NCBI RefSeq assembly: GCF_005298075.1
Contig: NZ_SZZH01000001.1
Location: 434,001 to 498,000, forward strand
Direction: 5' to 3'
From: Nakamurella flava
GTDB taxonomy: Bacteria > Actinomycetota > Actinomycetes > Mycobacteriales > Nakamurellaceae
Length of the DNA stretch: 64,000 nucleotides
A model generated the notes under the pieces. The model saw nothing but the letters and a program-made list of their open reading frames with translations, was not told the origin of the DNA and made no database searches. A program made the translations under genes and the position numbers. This document shows, in pieces, positions 38,078 through 47,340 of the stretch; position 1 is the first letter of the stretch; each line of letters opens with the position of its first letter.

Positions 38078-38440
38078 ATGGCGCAGAAAGACGAATTGGG
38101 CCGCCGGGGTGAAGACCTCGCGGTCGCGATGCTGCAGGACCAGGGACTGGTGGTGGTCGACCGCAACTGGCGCTGCCGGCACGGTGAGATGGACATCGTG
38201 GCGGTCGACCACGCCCGGTCGACGATCGTCTTCTGCGAGGTCAAGACCCGCAGCGGCGACGGGTTCGGCACCCCCTTCGAGGCGGTCAACCAGGCCAAGC
38301 GTCGGCGCTTGCGGACCGTCGCGGCGGCGTGGCTGGCCGACCGCAGCTCACCCTGGGTGCGGACCCGCTTCGACGTCGTCGGCATCCGCTGGCGTGCCGG
38401 CGAGGAGCCCACGGTCGAACACCGGGCCGAGGCGTTCTGA
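38078..38440 (+). CDS. yraN: YraN family (UPF0102) endonuclease-like protein
   Basis: A 120-residue protein with a Holliday-junction-resolvase-like nuclease fold. Predicted catalytic residues are E37 and D39 in HGEMDIVA and the E54-x-K56 of FCEVKTRS. Function in the cell is not settled. The ATG at 38078 gives the family's usual MAxKDELGRRGE start; an in-frame GTG at 38069 adds three residues. It shares one base with the comM start (TGATG), as in many bacteria where yraN precedes comM. Confidence 0.92.
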   Translation: MAQKDELGRRGEDLAVAMLQDQGLVVVDRNWRCRHGEMDIVAVDHARSTIVFCEVKTRSGDGFGTPFEAVNQAKRRRLRTVAAAWLADRSSPWVRTRFDVVGIRWRAGEEPTVEHRAEAF

Positions 38441-39957
38441 TGGCCCTGGCCCGCACCTGGGCGGTGGGCCTGGACGGCATCGTGGGCGGCCTGGTGGCGG
38501 TGGAGGCCGACCTCGCGGCCGGACTGCCCGGTACGACGGTCATCGGCATGGTCGACGCGGCCATCAGCCAGGCCCGGGACCGGGTGCGCGCCGCGGTGCA
38601 GAACTCCGGGATCCGCTGGCCGGACCGTCGCATCACCCTGGCGCTCTCACCGGCATCACTGCGCAAGAGCGGCGCCGGGTACGACGTCGCGCTCGCCGTC
38701 GCCGTGCTGGCCGCCGCCGGTGTGGTGCCCGTCAACGCCGTCGAGGCTGCGGTGTTCGTGGGCGAGCTCGGTCTGGACGGTCAGGTCCGGCCGGTCCGCG
38801 GGGTGCTGCCCAGCCTGCTGGCGGCCCGGGACGCCGGCCGGACGGCGGCGTTCGTCGCCCGCGACAACCTCGCCGAAGCCGCCCTGGCCGAAGGGATGAC
38901 GGTGCGGGGCGTCCGCACCCTGACCGATCTGATCGGCTACCTGCGCGGCGACGACGACAACCTGCTCCGACCGCACGACGCCGACGATCCGCCGGTCGGG
39001 CGCACCCCGCCCGATCTGGCCGACGTCGTCGGGCAACCCGAGGCCCGGACCGCCCTGGAGGTGGCGGCGGCCGGCGGCCACCATCTGCTGATGATCGGCC
39101 CGCCCGGGGCGGGCAAGTCCATGCTGGCCAACCGGCTCCCCGGCATCCTGCCGCCACTGGCGACGCGCGAGTCGCTGGAGGTGACGGCGCTCTACTCGGT
39201 GGCCGGTCTGCTGCCGGACGACGTCCCGCTGATGAGCACCCCGCCGTTCGTCGATCCGCACCACAGCGCCTCCATGGCCTCCATCGTGGGCGGAGGAACC
39301 GGGACCATCCGGCCCGGCAGCGTGAGCCTGGCCCACCGCGGCGTCCTGTTCCTCGACGAAGCCCCCGAATTCGCCCGCCGGGTGATGGACAGCCTGCGTC
39401 AACCGATGGAGGACGGGTCGGTCCTCATCGCGCGGTCCACCCACGCCATCCGCTACCCGGCCCGGTTCCAACTGGTCCTGGCCGCCAACCCCTGCCCGTG
39501 CGCCGCCGCCCGCGACCTCGACTGCAGCTGCCCAGGTCTGGCGCGCCGTACCTACCTGGCCCGGTTGTCCGGCCCGCTGTTGGACCGCGTCGACATCCGC
39601 GTCGATCTCCCACCGCTGGATCCGGCGAGCCTGATGAGCGGGGAACGGGGCGAGGCCTCGGCGACGGTCGCCCATCGCGTCCGCCTGGCCCGTGAACGGT
39701 CCGCGCACCGGTGGCGGGGCACCCCGTGGCGGTGCGCCGCCGAGGTACCCGGCCCGATCGTCCGCCGACACTGGCGGCCCGACCGGGCCGAGGAGGACCT
39801 CCTCGAACGGGCCGTACGCACCGGTCGGCTGACCGGCCGCGGCTATGACCGCGTCCTGCGGCTGGCCCTGACCTCCGCCGACCTCGCCGGTCGACCCACC
39901 CCCGTCAACCAGGACGTCGTGCTGGCCCTGGCCCTGCGCAGCGGGGAAGCACTGTGA
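38440..39957 (+). CDS. comM: ComM / YifB family Mg-chelatase-like AAA+ ATPase
   Basis: Hexameric AAA+ helicase that promotes branch migration during natural transformation. The 505-residue protein has an N-terminal ChlI-like domain (VEADLAAGLPGTTVIGMVDAAI), the Walker A GPPGAGKS at 220-227, Walker B LFLDEAPEF and the zinc-like CPCAAARDLDCSC cysteine cluster typical of ComM. Translationally coupled to yraN and dprA on either side. Confidence 0.95.
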   Translation: MALARTWAVGLDGIVGGLVAVEADLAAGLPGTTVIGMVDAAISQARDRVRAAVQNSGIRWPDRRITLALSPASLRKSGAGYDVALAVAVLAAAGVVPVNAVEAAVFVGELGLDGQVRPVRGVLPSLLAARDAGRTAAFVARDNLAEAALAEGMTVRGVRTLTDLIGYLRGDDDNLLRPHDADDPPVGRTPPDLADVVGQPEARTALEVAAAGGHHLLMIGPPGAGKSMLANRLPGILPPLATRESLEVTALYSVAGLLPDDVPLMSTPPFVDPHHSASMASIVGGGTGTIRPGSVSLAHRGVLFLDEAPEFARRVMDSLRQPMEDGSVLIARSTHAIRYPARFQLVLAANPCPCAAARDLDCSCPGLARRTYLARLSGPLLDRVDIRVDLPPLDPASLMSGERGEASATVAHRVRLARERSAHRWRGTPWRCAAEVPGPIVRRHWRPDRAEEDLLERAVRTGRLTGRGYDRVLRLALTSADLAGRPTPVNQDVVLALALRSGEAL

Positions 39958-41300
39958 CTGCCCCTTCCGGAGCCGGAGTCCGCTCGATGCCCATCACATC
40001 CACCACCACCGACGAACTGCTCGCCTACGCCGGGCTCGCGCGGGTCTGCGAGCCGCCGGCCACCGCCCTGTCGCAGTTCGTGACTCGGGAGGGTCCGGTC
40101 GCGGCGTGGCGGGCGGTCATCGAACGCCGGGCGCCCCGTCCGGTCCTCGCCGGGTCGGCGGCGCGCGTCGCCGACCTCAGCTGGGACGACGCCCGCCGAC
40201 AAGCCGAGGCCGACCTGCTCGACGCGGCCCAGGTCGGCGCCGAGCTGCTGACCCCGGCCGACCCGGCGTGGCCGGCCGCGGCGGTGACCGGCCTGGCCGG
40301 GGCGGTGGCCCGCGGCGTGACCGGAGCGGCGCCCCCGTTGGCCTTGTGGGTCCGCGGGCGGCTCCCGGTCCGGCTGCCCGCCGACGGGGTCACGATCGTC
40401 GGATCGCGAGCCTGCAGTCCGTACGGGCGACGCGTGGCCGGCGAATTGGCCGCCGACCTCGCCGCCCGCGGACGCGCGGTGATCTCCGGCGCGGCGTTCG
40501 GCGTCGACACCGCGGCCCACTACGGCGCGCTGATGGCCAGACACCCCGGCGGCCAACCGGCCACCGTCGCCGTCCTGGCCTGCGGGATCGACCGCGCCTA
40601 TCCGGAGGCGAACCGCGAACTGCTCGACCGGATCGCCGCCGACGGGGCGGTGGTCAGCGAGTATCCGCCCGGGACACGCCCGGCCCGCCACCGGTTCCTG
40701 GTCCGCAACCGGCTGATCGCGGCCTTCGGGGCGGGCACCGTCGTGGTCGAGGCCGGCCGCCGGTCCGGCACCCTCAGCACCGCCGCCGCGGCCGATCACC
40801 AGGGTCGGCTGGTGATGGCCGTCCCCGGTCCCGTGACCTCCGCGCTGTCGGCCGGTTGCCACCTGTTGCTGGCCGACCGCTTCGCCCACCTCGTCACCGG
40901 GGCCGATGACGTGCTCACCGCTCTCGGTGGCCACCGCGCGATCGAACCGGCCCTGTTCCCGGCGACCGACGCCACCGGGGGAGTCAGCGGGGCCCGCGTC
41001 CTCGATCGGCCGGGGTCGGACCCCCACCATCCGACCGACGGGCTGGACGCGGACACCGCCCGGGTCTACGAGGCGTTCCCGGCCCGGGAGCGCATCGCCG
41101 TCGCCGAACTGGTCAAGGAGTCCGGTCTCGTCGCTCCGACCGTCCTCGGTGCGCTGGCCGTGCTCGAACTGCACGACCTGGCCGAACGGCAGGGGCACCT
41201 CTGGCGCCGGTGCCGGCCGGGACGTCGGCCGGTCACCGGTTCCGGCGGCCCATCCGGGCCAGCAGTACGGTCTGCCGATCCGCCCCCGAGGGCGCAGTGA
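39954..41300 (+). CDS. dprA: DNA-processing protein DprA
   Basis: Loads RecA on incoming single-stranded DNA in transformation. The 448-residue protein has an N-terminal helical region, a Rossmann-like core (TIVGSRACSPYGRR, ISGAAFGVDTAAHYGAL, YPEANREL, RNRLIAAFGAGTVVVEA) and a C-terminal winged-helix-like part (AVAELVKESGLVAPTVLGALAVLEL). The GTG start overlaps the comM stop; an ATG at 39987 is an alternative. The last 68 nt overlap the 3' end of the convergent TIGR03086 gene. Confidence 0.94.
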   Translation: MTAPSGAGVRSMPITSTTTDELLAYAGLARVCEPPATALSQFVTREGPVAAWRAVIERRAPRPVLAGSAARVADLSWDDARRQAEADLLDAAQVGAELLTPADPAWPAAAVTGLAGAVARGVTGAAPPLALWVRGRLPVRLPADGVTIVGSRACSPYGRRVAGELAADLAARGRAVISGAAFGVDTAAHYGALMARHPGGQPATVAVLACGIDRAYPEANRELLDRIAADGAVVSEYPPGTRPARHRFLVRNRLIAAFGAGTVVVEAGRRSGTLSTAAAADHQGRLVMAVPGPVTSALSAGCHLLLADRFAHLVTGADDVLTALGGHRAIEPALFPATDATGGVSGARVLDRPGSDPHHPTDGLDADTARVYEAFPARERIAVAELVKESGLVAPTVLGALAVLELHDLAERQGHLWRRCRPGRRPVTGSGGPSGPAVRSADPPPRAQ

Positions 41301-41799
41301 CCCCCGGCCGGCAGATGCCCTCCAGGTACAGCGCGTCGCCCCAGGACGCGACACTGTCCTCCAGGTCGGTGATCTCGGCCTCCGACAGGTGGGGGTCGGC
41401 GCCGACGGCCGCCGCCAGATCCCAGCGGTGGACGATCATGTCGGGCACGTAGAACCGCAGCAGCGTGTCCCCGACCGTCGTCGGGCCGAAGAAGCCGTCG
41501 AACGCGACGTCGGCCGCATCGGGTCGGCGCAGCACGTCCAGCAGCCGGCGGATGTGGTCGTTCCACCGTTGGTCGATCCCAGTGGCCGAGGCGGCCGGGC
41601 GCTCCAGCAGGCCGCGGTCGTGCAGAAAGTCCTGTTGGGTGTCGATCAGGTGGGCGATCACGTCCCCGGCGTTCCATCCGTCGCACGGGCTGGGGCGCCC
41701 CCAAGCTTCGGTCGGCACGGCGGAGACCATGGCGGTCAGCGGCGCGGCGGCCGCTGTCACCCGCGCAAGAACGGTGGACGGGGTCGCGGTGGTGGTCAT
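41233..41799 (-). CDS. TIGR03086/DinB-type metal-binding protein
   Basis: A 188-residue protein of the mycothiol-dependent maleylpyruvate isomerase N-terminal (DinB-like) fold. Likely metal histidines lie in GDVIAHLIDTQQDFL and PDMIVHRWDLA. In actinobacteria such proteins often transfer or use mycothiol in detoxification, but here the reaction is unknown. The ATG at 41799 is preceded by TACTGT at 41808-41813, a plausible -10 box. It is divergent from an AraC regulator, which may control it. Confidence 0.85.
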   Translation of the reverse strand: MTTTATPSTVLARVTAAAAPLTAMVSAVPTEAWGRPSPCDGWNAGDVIAHLIDTQQDFLHDRGLLERPAASATGIDQRWNDHIRRLLDVLRRPDAADVAFDGFFGPTTVGDTLLRFYVPDMIVHRWDLAAAVGADPHLSEAEITDLEDSVASWGDALYLEGICRPGVTAPSGADRQTVLLARMGRRNR

Positions 41800-41838
41800 G
41801 GGTGCGGACAGTAGATGCGGCTGCAGGAGGTGGGATTG

Positions 41839-42717
41839 ATGAAACCCGACAGCTCGGTCGGCCAGCCCGCCCGAGCGGAACGCGACGACCCGGTCGAGCG
41901 GGCCCACCTACGAGACCCGGCCGACCGGTCCCACACGATGTACCGCTACCCGGTGACCGACGAGCTCACCGACCTCGTGCGGAGATACTGGGTCCCGGTC
42001 TGGTCGGTGCCTGCTGGCCAGGCCGTGGAACAACACGTCCTGCAGTACCCGTGTGCCTTGCTCGTCGTCAGCACCGACTACGCCCGCTTCTACGGTGTCA
42101 CCGCCGGCCTGTCCCGCACGACGCTCCAGGGGGCCGGTTGGGCGGTTGGTGTCCTGTGTCAGCCGGCCACCGGGTGGCTGCTCACGCGGCGGTCCATGGC
42201 CGACTACCGCGACCAGTCCGTCGATCTCGTCGACCTCCTGGGCGACGGCGCCCCAGCAGTGGTGGCGAACGTTCGTGCCGCCATGGCCGCCGACCCGCAC
42301 AGTCCGGCCGCCCATCAGGTCGCGGTGGCGGCGCTCGCCGCGGTCCTTGCTCCCTGCCTGCCGGTGGATCCCGAGGGCCGGCTGGTGAACGACATCGTCG
42401 CCGCGGTCGAGGCGGACACCGGGTGGTCGTCGACCGCACCCGCGCTGGATCGCGTGGCACGACTCGCCGCCCACGTCGGTCTGTCCGAGCGGGCCCTGCA
42501 ACGAGTGGTCCGGCGCCGCGTCGGCCTCTCCCCGAAGTGGCTGATCCAGCGTCACCGTCTGCATCAGGCCGCCGGGCGGCTGCGAGACACCTGCAGCCCG
42601 GCGGACCTCGCCGCCCTGGCCGCCGACCTCGGTTACGCCGACCAGGCTCACTTCACCCGGGACTTCCGCACGGTCACCGGACAGACCCCGGGGGAGTTCG
42701 CCCGCCGGTACCGGTGA
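41839..42717 (+). CDS. AraC-family transcriptional regulator
   Basis: A 292-residue regulator with an N-terminal AraC-type ligand domain lacking recognisable binding residues and a C-terminal double HTH (LDRVARLAAHVGLSERALQR and LAALAADLGYADQAHFTRDF followed by TGQTPGEFARRYR). The ATG at 41839 is chosen because AGGAGG at 41825-41830 lies 8 nt upstream, one of the best ribosome binding sites here; an earlier in-frame ATG at 41815 lacks one. It is divergent from the TIGR03086 gene and may regulate it in response to an unknown compound. Confidence 0.93.
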   Translation: MKPDSSVGQPARAERDDPVERAHLRDPADRSHTMYRYPVTDELTDLVRRYWVPVWSVPAGQAVEQHVLQYPCALLVVSTDYARFYGVTAGLSRTTLQGAGWAVGVLCQPATGWLLTRRSMADYRDQSVDLVDLLGDGAPAVVANVRAAMAADPHSPAAHQVAVAALAAVLAPCLPVDPEGRLVNDIVAAVEADTGWSSTAPALDRVARLAAHVGLSERALQRVVRRRVGLSPKWLIQRHRLHQAAGRLRDTCSPADLAALAADLGYADQAHFTRDFRTVTGQTPGEFARRYR

Positions 42718-42757
42718 ACCCGACCCGACAGGCCGCTGGAGGAGCCCCGGCCATCGG

Positions 42758-42763
42758 TACAGT
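42758..42763 (+). promoter_or_regulatory. Candidate -10 box of a leaderless phosphatase transcript
   Basis: TACAGT ends 6 nt before the ATG at 42770, so the start codon would be the first codon of the RNA. A GGAGGAG stretch (42738-42744) lies too far upstream to serve as a ribosome binding site. Confidence 0.45.
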
Positions 42764-42769
42764 TCGGTC

Positions 42770-43387
42770 ATGAGCGCAGATCCGCGTCGTTCGGCTCTCG
42801 TCGACGCGCGTGTCACGGACGCTCCCCAATCCACCGGGCCGGACGCCGTCGTCGCCGATGCACCCCACCCCGATCCGACCCGCATCGACATCGCCGTCGA
42901 TCCGACCCGCCAGCGCATGGTGGGGGTCACCGCGCACGGGCTGCACGAATTCGACGTGCCCTTCGTCAGCGAGATCGCCGACAATCTGTGGCTGGGCGGT
43001 TGTGAGGACGGCCTCGTCCTGCCCGACTTCATCGACCACGTCGTCTCCCTCTACCCGTGGGAGTCCTACGAGGTCCGCCACCGGCTGCGCTCCCGCACCG
43101 AGGTCCGGATGCTGGACAGCGTCGACCAGGGCTTCGAGCAGGTCGACGAACTGGCTGCCTGGGTCAACGAGTGCCGAACCACCGGGCCCGTCCTGGTCCA
43201 CTGCCAGGCCGGACTCAACCGTTCCAGTCTGGTCGCCGCCCGTGCCCTGATGCTGGCCGGCTCGACCGCTGACGACGCCATCGCCACCCTCCGGCAGCGC
43301 CGCTCGCCGGCCTGTCTGTGCAACCCGTCGTTCGAGGGCTGGCTCCGCGCGCTGGACGGCGATCGGCCTCCGACCGCCGCGTCATGA
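42770..43387 (+). CDS. Dual-specificity-type protein phosphatase
   Basis: A 205-residue protein with a cysteine-phosphatase fold. The C-x5-R loop is HCQAGLNRS with C145 and R151, and D116 in MLDSVD is a likely general acid. The first 55 residues are a charged extension. The substrate could be a phosphotyrosine protein or a phosphorylated small molecule. It overlaps xerC (ATGA), which suggests one transcript with the recombinase. Confidence 0.87.
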   Translation: MSADPRRSALVDARVTDAPQSTGPDAVVADAPHPDPTRIDIAVDPTRQRMVGVTAHGLHEFDVPFVSEIADNLWLGGCEDGLVLPDFIDHVVSLYPWESYEVRHRLRSRTEVRMLDSVDQGFEQVDELAAWVNECRTTGPVLVHCQAGLNRSSLVAARALMLAGSTADDAIATLRQRRSPACLCNPSFEGWLRALDGDRPPTAAS

Positions 43388-44373
43388 GCTCCGTCGCGCC
43401 GCCCCTGGAGAACGAGCAGCTGGTCCAGCGCTACACCCGCCACCTCAGCGCCGAACGCGGTCTTGCCGCCGCGACCGTCACCGCCTACACCGCGGACGTC
43501 CGCTCGCTGCTCGACCACCTCGACCGCTACCGGGGGACGGCCGCCGGCGAGGTGATCGGTGAGCCGCTGGCCGGCCTGACCCTGGCCGTCCTGCGCAGCT
43601 GGCTGGCTCGGCAGCGCAGCACCGGAGCCGCCCGGACGTCGCTGGCCCGCCGCGCCGCGGCCGCCCGATCCTTCACCGCCTGGGCCGCCCGCGAGCACCT
43701 GCTGGCGACCGACGTCGGTCAACGGCTCGCCTCACCCGCCCCCCACCGCACGCTGCCGGCGGTGCTGCGCAGCGAGCAGATCACCGCCGTCCTGGACGCC
43801 CCGGCCCGCCTCGACACCGATACCACCGACCCGGACAGCGGGGGCCGGACCGGGACGGCCACCGCCGCGGTGGAGCTGCGCGACCAGGCCGTCATGGAGT
43901 TGCTCTACGCCACCGCCGTGCGGGTGTCCGAGCTGACCGGCCTCGACCTGGGCGACGTCGACCGCCACCGCCGGGTCGTCCGGGTGCTCGGAAAGGGCGG
44001 CAAGGAACGGACCGTCCCGTACGGACTGCCGGCCGAACGCGCGCTCGACCGCTGGCTGACCACCGGCCGCCCACTGCTGGCGGGTACCGAGTCGGCGGCC
44101 GCCCTGTTCCTCGGCGCCCGCGGCCGGCGCATCGACCCGCGCACCGTCCGTGCCGTGGTGCACTCGCGAACCCGGGGTCGGGCCGGAGCTCCCGAACTCG
44201 CCCCGCACGGACTGCGGCACACCGCCGCCACCCACCTGCTGGAAGGCGGGGCGGACCTGCGCACCGTCCAGGAGATGCTCGGACACGCCAGCCTGGCCAC
44301 CACCCAGCTCTACACACACGTCACCGCGGAGCGTCTGCGAGCGGCGTACCAACAGGCCCACCCACGGGCCTGA
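43384..44373 (+). CDS. xerC: Tyrosine recombinase XerC
   Basis: Site-specific recombinase that resolves chromosome dimers at dif with XerD. The 329-residue protein has an N-terminal SAM-like DNA-binding domain ([20 protein letters not shown]) and a C-terminal catalytic domain with R180, K204/K207 in GKGGKE, H275, R278, H301 and the nucleophile Y310. A short insert (about 143-162, [20 protein letters not shown]) interrupts the usual spacing before the arginine. The conserved site between dprA and rpsB favours XerC over an integrase. Confidence 0.92.
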   Translation: MSSVAPPLENEQLVQRYTRHLSAERGLAAATVTAYTADVRSLLDHLDRYRGTAAGEVIGEPLAGLTLAVLRSWLARQRSTGAARTSLARRAAAARSFTAWAAREHLLATDVGQRLASPAPHRTLPAVLRSEQITAVLDAPARLDTDTTDPDSGGRTGTATAAVELRDQAVMELLYATAVRVSELTGLDLGDVDRHRRVVRVLGKGGKERTVPYGLPAERALDRWLTTGRPLLAGTESAAALFLGARGRRIDPRTVRAVVHSRTRGRAGAPELAPHGLRHTAATHLLEGGADLRTVQEMLGHASLATTQLYTHVTAERLRAAYQQAHPRA

Positions 44374-44379
44374 AGGCCC

Positions 44380-44937
44380 TCACGGGTCGGTCCACGGCCA
44401 CAGGCGCACCGGCCACGTCCCGAGCAGCAGCAGCGGGTCGAGATAGACCCGGTCCGGCAGACGTGCGCCCCAGTGCAGACAGTCCAGGCCCGGACAACCG
44501 GCATGGCCGGCATCCAGCGTCCCGATGACATCCCCGGCGGTCACCCGGGCACCCGCGGCCACGGCCGGAGTCAGCGGTTCGTAGGTGGTCCGCAGCCCGC
44601 CCTCGTGCTCGATCGACACCACCGACCGACCGGCCACGGACCCGGCGAAGACGACCGTGCCCGACCCGGCGGCCCGGACCGGACTGCCGGCCGGAACGGC
44701 GAGGTCGACCCCACGATGACCGGGACCGAAACGGTGTTCCGGCGCGAAGAAGGGGGTGACGACCGTGAGGGGCAGCGGGACCGGGGAGCGAAACCCGTTG
44801 TTGGACAAGGACTCTGCGGCGGTCTCCAGTGATGGACGGGAGGCCGCCACCGCGGCGGCGGATGCGCCGGTTGCGCTGAGCGTCGCGACCACGGTCAGCA
44901 GGGCCGCGATACTCCGGCCGGCGCGGATGGACACCAT
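44380..44937 (-). CDS. Secreted M23-family peptidase
   Basis: A 185-residue protein with a signal peptide (SIRAGRSIAALLTVVATLSATGASA) and a LytM domain. Metal ligands are H74 and D78 in GHRGVDLA and H155 in CLHWGAR. The catalytic histidine of the usual HxH is C153 here (DCLHWG); I recall that this subfamily, found near rpsB in actinobacteria, commonly has C-L-H-W, so activity may be altered rather than lost by accident. A GTG lies three codons upstream of the ATG. It converges with xerC with a 6-bp gap. Confidence 0.88.
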   Translation of the reverse strand: MVSIRAGRSIAALLTVVATLSATGASAAAVAASRPSLETAAESLSNNGFRSPVPLPLTVVTPFFAPEHRFGPGHRGVDLAVPAGSPVRAAGSGTVVFAGSVAGRSVVSIEHEGGLRTTYEPLTPAVAAGARVTAGDVIGTLDAGHAGCPGLDCLHWGARLPDRVYLDPLLLLGTWPVRLWPWTDP

Positions 44938-45302
44938 GGCGGGCACTCTGCCGGGTGCTCACCTCGACGGCGGGTCACCCTTCGACGGTGGGGACGGATG
45001 CGCGGGGATGGGGACAGCTCCGGCGGTGGCACCGGGCCTGGCCGCCAGGGAGTAACCTGGACCGGCAGCCTGCGCGAGCGGGCTGACTTCGCACGCCCTG
45101 GGAGCCGTCCCGACAACCGCCGTTCTCGGTGGAGTCGCCACGGCCGGGGTGCACCGAGGTCCTGGTCCCGGCGGATGCCGGTCCCGGGTGGTGCGCACCG
45201 AGGGCGTCAGGGCTCGCCGCCACCCGGCGCCGGGCGACAACCGCAATCGCGCCGCGGTGCCGATGGGCCCGCGCGCGCCAGAAGGAAAGGACGCGCGCCC
45301 AC
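44938..45302 (+). promoter_or_regulatory. Long untranslated leader and candidate promoter of rpsB
   Basis: No gene fits in this 365-bp gap. TAACCT at 45053-45058 is a TANNNT -10 candidate identical to that of ffh and would give a leader of about 238 nt. The leader holds a direct repeat GGTCCCGG (45164-45171 and 45180-45187) and several possible GC hairpins. AGAAGGAAAGGA ends 11 nt before the rpsB ATG. Autoregulation by S2 is known in other bacteria; I see no proof here. Confidence 0.4.
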
Positions 45303-46214
45303 ATGGCCGTCGTCACAATGCGCCAGATGCTGGATGCCGGTGTCCACTTCGGACACCAGACCCGGCGCTGGAACCCGAAGATGAAGCGTTACATCCTCAC
45401 GGATCGCAACGGCATCTACATCATCGACCTCCAGCAGACGCTGTCCTACATCGACCGCGCCTACGAGTTCGTCAAGCAGACCGTCGCCCACGGCGGCACC
45501 GTTCTCTTCGTCGGCACCAAGCGCCAGGCCCAGGAGGCCATCGCCGAGCAGGCGACCCGCGTCTCCATGCCGTACGTCAACCAGCGCTGGCTGGGCGGCA
45601 TGCTCACCAACTTCTCCACCGTGCACAAGCGTCTGCAGCGCCTCAAGGACCTCGAGGCCATGGAGACCAGCGGCGAGTTCGCCGGTCGCACCAAGAAGGA
45701 GGTCCTGCTCCTCACCCGTGAGAAGGAGAAGCTGAGCAAGACCCTCGGTGGCATCCGCGACATGGCCAAGGTGCCGTCCGCGGTGTGGATCGTCGACACC
45801 AAGAAGGAGCACATCGCCGTCGGCGAGGCTCGCAAGCTGAACATCCCGGTCGTCGCGGTGCTCGACACCAACTGCGACCCGGACGAGGTCGACTACCCGG
45901 TCCCGGGCAACGACGACGCCATCCGCTCCGCCGCGCTGCTGACCAAGGTCGTGGCCGAGGCCGTGGCCGAGGGTCTGCTGGCCCGCTCCGGTGGGGGTGC
46001 CTCCGGTGCCGCCACCGCCGAGGAGCCGCTGGCCGAGTGGGAGCGCGAGCTGCTCGCCTCCGGTCAGGCCGAGGCCGCCGCGGCTGACGCGCCGATCGCC
46101 GACGTACGCGGCGAGAGCGAAGCCGCTGCCGTGGCCGCCAACCAGGTCGAGGCCGACGCGGCTGCCGGCGTGACCGAGGTCGTCGCCAACGAGCAGTCGG
46201 GCGCCAACAACTGA
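45303..46214 (+). CDS. rpsB: 30S ribosomal protein S2
   Basis: Small-subunit protein, also the docking site for S1 in some bacteria. The 303-residue protein has the canonical core ([34 protein letters not shown]; VVDTxxE-type [10 protein letters not shown]) and an Ala/Glu-rich C-terminal extension of about 60 residues, normal in actinobacteria. The ATG at 45303 gives MAVVTMRQ. Downstream tsf follows after a hairpin. Confidence 0.97.
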   Translation: MAVVTMRQMLDAGVHFGHQTRRWNPKMKRYILTDRNGIYIIDLQQTLSYIDRAYEFVKQTVAHGGTVLFVGTKRQAQEAIAEQATRVSMPYVNQRWLGGMLTNFSTVHKRLQRLKDLEAMETSGEFAGRTKKEVLLLTREKEKLSKTLGGIRDMAKVPSAVWIVDTKKEHIAVGEARKLNIPVVAVLDTNCDPDEVDYPVPGNDDAIRSAALLTKVVAEAVAEGLLARSGGGASGAATAEEPLAEWERELLASGQAEAAAADAPIADVRGESEAAAVAANQVEADAAAGVTEVVANEQSGANN

Positions 46215-46215
46215 T

Positions 46216-46258
46216 GGCCGGCCGGTCCGTCCCGGTGAATTCCGGGGGCGGGCCGGCC
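46216..46258 (+). terminator. Attenuating hairpin between rpsB and tsf
   Basis: GGCCGGCC pairs with GGCCGGCC at the base, and CCCGG with CCGGG below a TGAATT loop, with an internal mismatch. It begins 2 nt after the rpsB stop. No T-tract follows, so it may allow partial read-through to tsf, 182 nt downstream. Confidence 0.5.
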
Positions 46259-46396
46259 TGCCCATACCCGGCCCCTGAACGGTCCGGGCCACCATGGGCT
46301 GCGCGTCTGCGCCGTCGGCTCGACGGGCGGGCACCAGCCAGACCAGCATCGTCCACCGTTTCGCGTGGACACGAGCAGACAAGGATTGCGCCGACC

Positions 46397-47224
46397 ATGG
46401 CGAACTTCAGCGCGGCTGATGTCAAGCGGCTCCGTGACCTCACGGGCGCCGGAATGATGGACTGCAAGAAGGCTCTGGACTCCTCGGACGGGGATTTCGA
46501 GAAGGCCGTCGAGGAGCTCCGCATCAAGGGAGCCAAGGATGTCGGCAAGCGCGCCGAGCGGACCGCCGCCGAGGGCATGGTCGCGGCCTCCGGCAACGCG
46601 CTCATCGAGCTGAACTCCGAGACCGACTTCGTCGCCAAGAACGACGAGTTCCAGCAGCTCGCCACCAAGATCGCCGCCGCCGCGGCCGGTCTGCAGGGTC
46701 AAGCCGACGTCGCGTCGCTGCTGGCCGCCCCGCTCGAGGGTGGCACCGTCGAGGACGCGATCAACGCGCTCTCGGCCAAGATCGGCGAGAAGCTGGTCCT
46801 CAACCGCGTCGCCCGTTACGACGGCGACACCGCGGTCTACCTGCACAAGCGGTCGGCCGACCTGCCGCCGTCGATCGGCGTGCTGGTCTCCTACACCGGC
46901 ACCGGTGACGAGGCCGCCGAGGCGGCCCGCGGTGCGGCGATGCAGATCTCCGCGCTCAAGGCCAAGTACCCGACCCGGGACGCCGTTCCGGCCGAGGTCC
47001 TGGAGTCCGAGCGGCGCATCGCCGAGGCGACCGCCCGCGAGGAGGGCAAGCCGGAGGCGGCGCTGCCCAAGATCGTCGAGGGTCGCGTCAACGGCTTCCT
47101 CAAGGAGTCCGTGCTGGTCGAGCAGGCTTCGGTCCGCGACAGCAAGCAGACCGTCGGCAAGGTGCTCGACGCCGCCGGCGTGACCGTCACCGACTTCGTG
47201 CGCTTCGAGGTCGGCACCGCCTGA
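46397..47224 (+). CDS. tsf: Elongation factor Ts
   Basis: Guanine nucleotide exchange factor for EF-Tu. The 275-residue protein has the N-terminal UBA-like helix bundle ([24 protein letters not shown]) and the core with the [10 protein letters not shown] signature. The ATG at 46397 is the natural start; the frame is open upstream to 46214 but that part is the intergenic leader. A strong hairpin follows the stop, so pyrH probably has a separate promoter. Confidence 0.97.
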   Translation: MANFSAADVKRLRDLTGAGMMDCKKALDSSDGDFEKAVEELRIKGAKDVGKRAERTAAEGMVAASGNALIELNSETDFVAKNDEFQQLATKIAAAAAGLQGQADVASLLAAPLEGGTVEDAINALSAKIGEKLVLNRVARYDGDTAVYLHKRSADLPPSIGVLVSYTGTGDEAAEAARGAAMQISALKAKYPTRDAVPAEVLESERRIAEATAREEGKPEAALPKIVEGRVNGFLKESVLVEQASVRDSKQTVGKVLDAAGVTVTDFVRFEVGTA

Positions 47225-47236
47225 TCGGTGGACCGT

Positions 47237-47276
47237 GGCCGGCCCGGACCCCTCTCGATGGTGGTCCGGGCCGGCC
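47237..47276 (+). terminator. Rho-independent terminator after tsf
   Basis: Perfect 14-bp stem: GGCCGGCCCGGACC at 47237-47250 and its complement at 47263-47276, with a 12-nt loop. It starts 13 nt after the tsf stop. No T-tract follows, as is common for actinobacterial terminators. Confidence 0.75.
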
Positions 47277-47340
47277 CGACCGGCAGGATGGAGGCGCCGC
47301 TCGTCGCGGCGCCGTGCTCGACGTCGACTGGAGGATCCGG

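Noticed and set aside
37449-39695. A 748-codon plus-strand frame overlapping the NYN gene, yraN and comM
   Set aside because: It is out of frame with yraN and comM and antisense to the NYN gene; the protein is a low-complexity Arg/Pro/Gly run.
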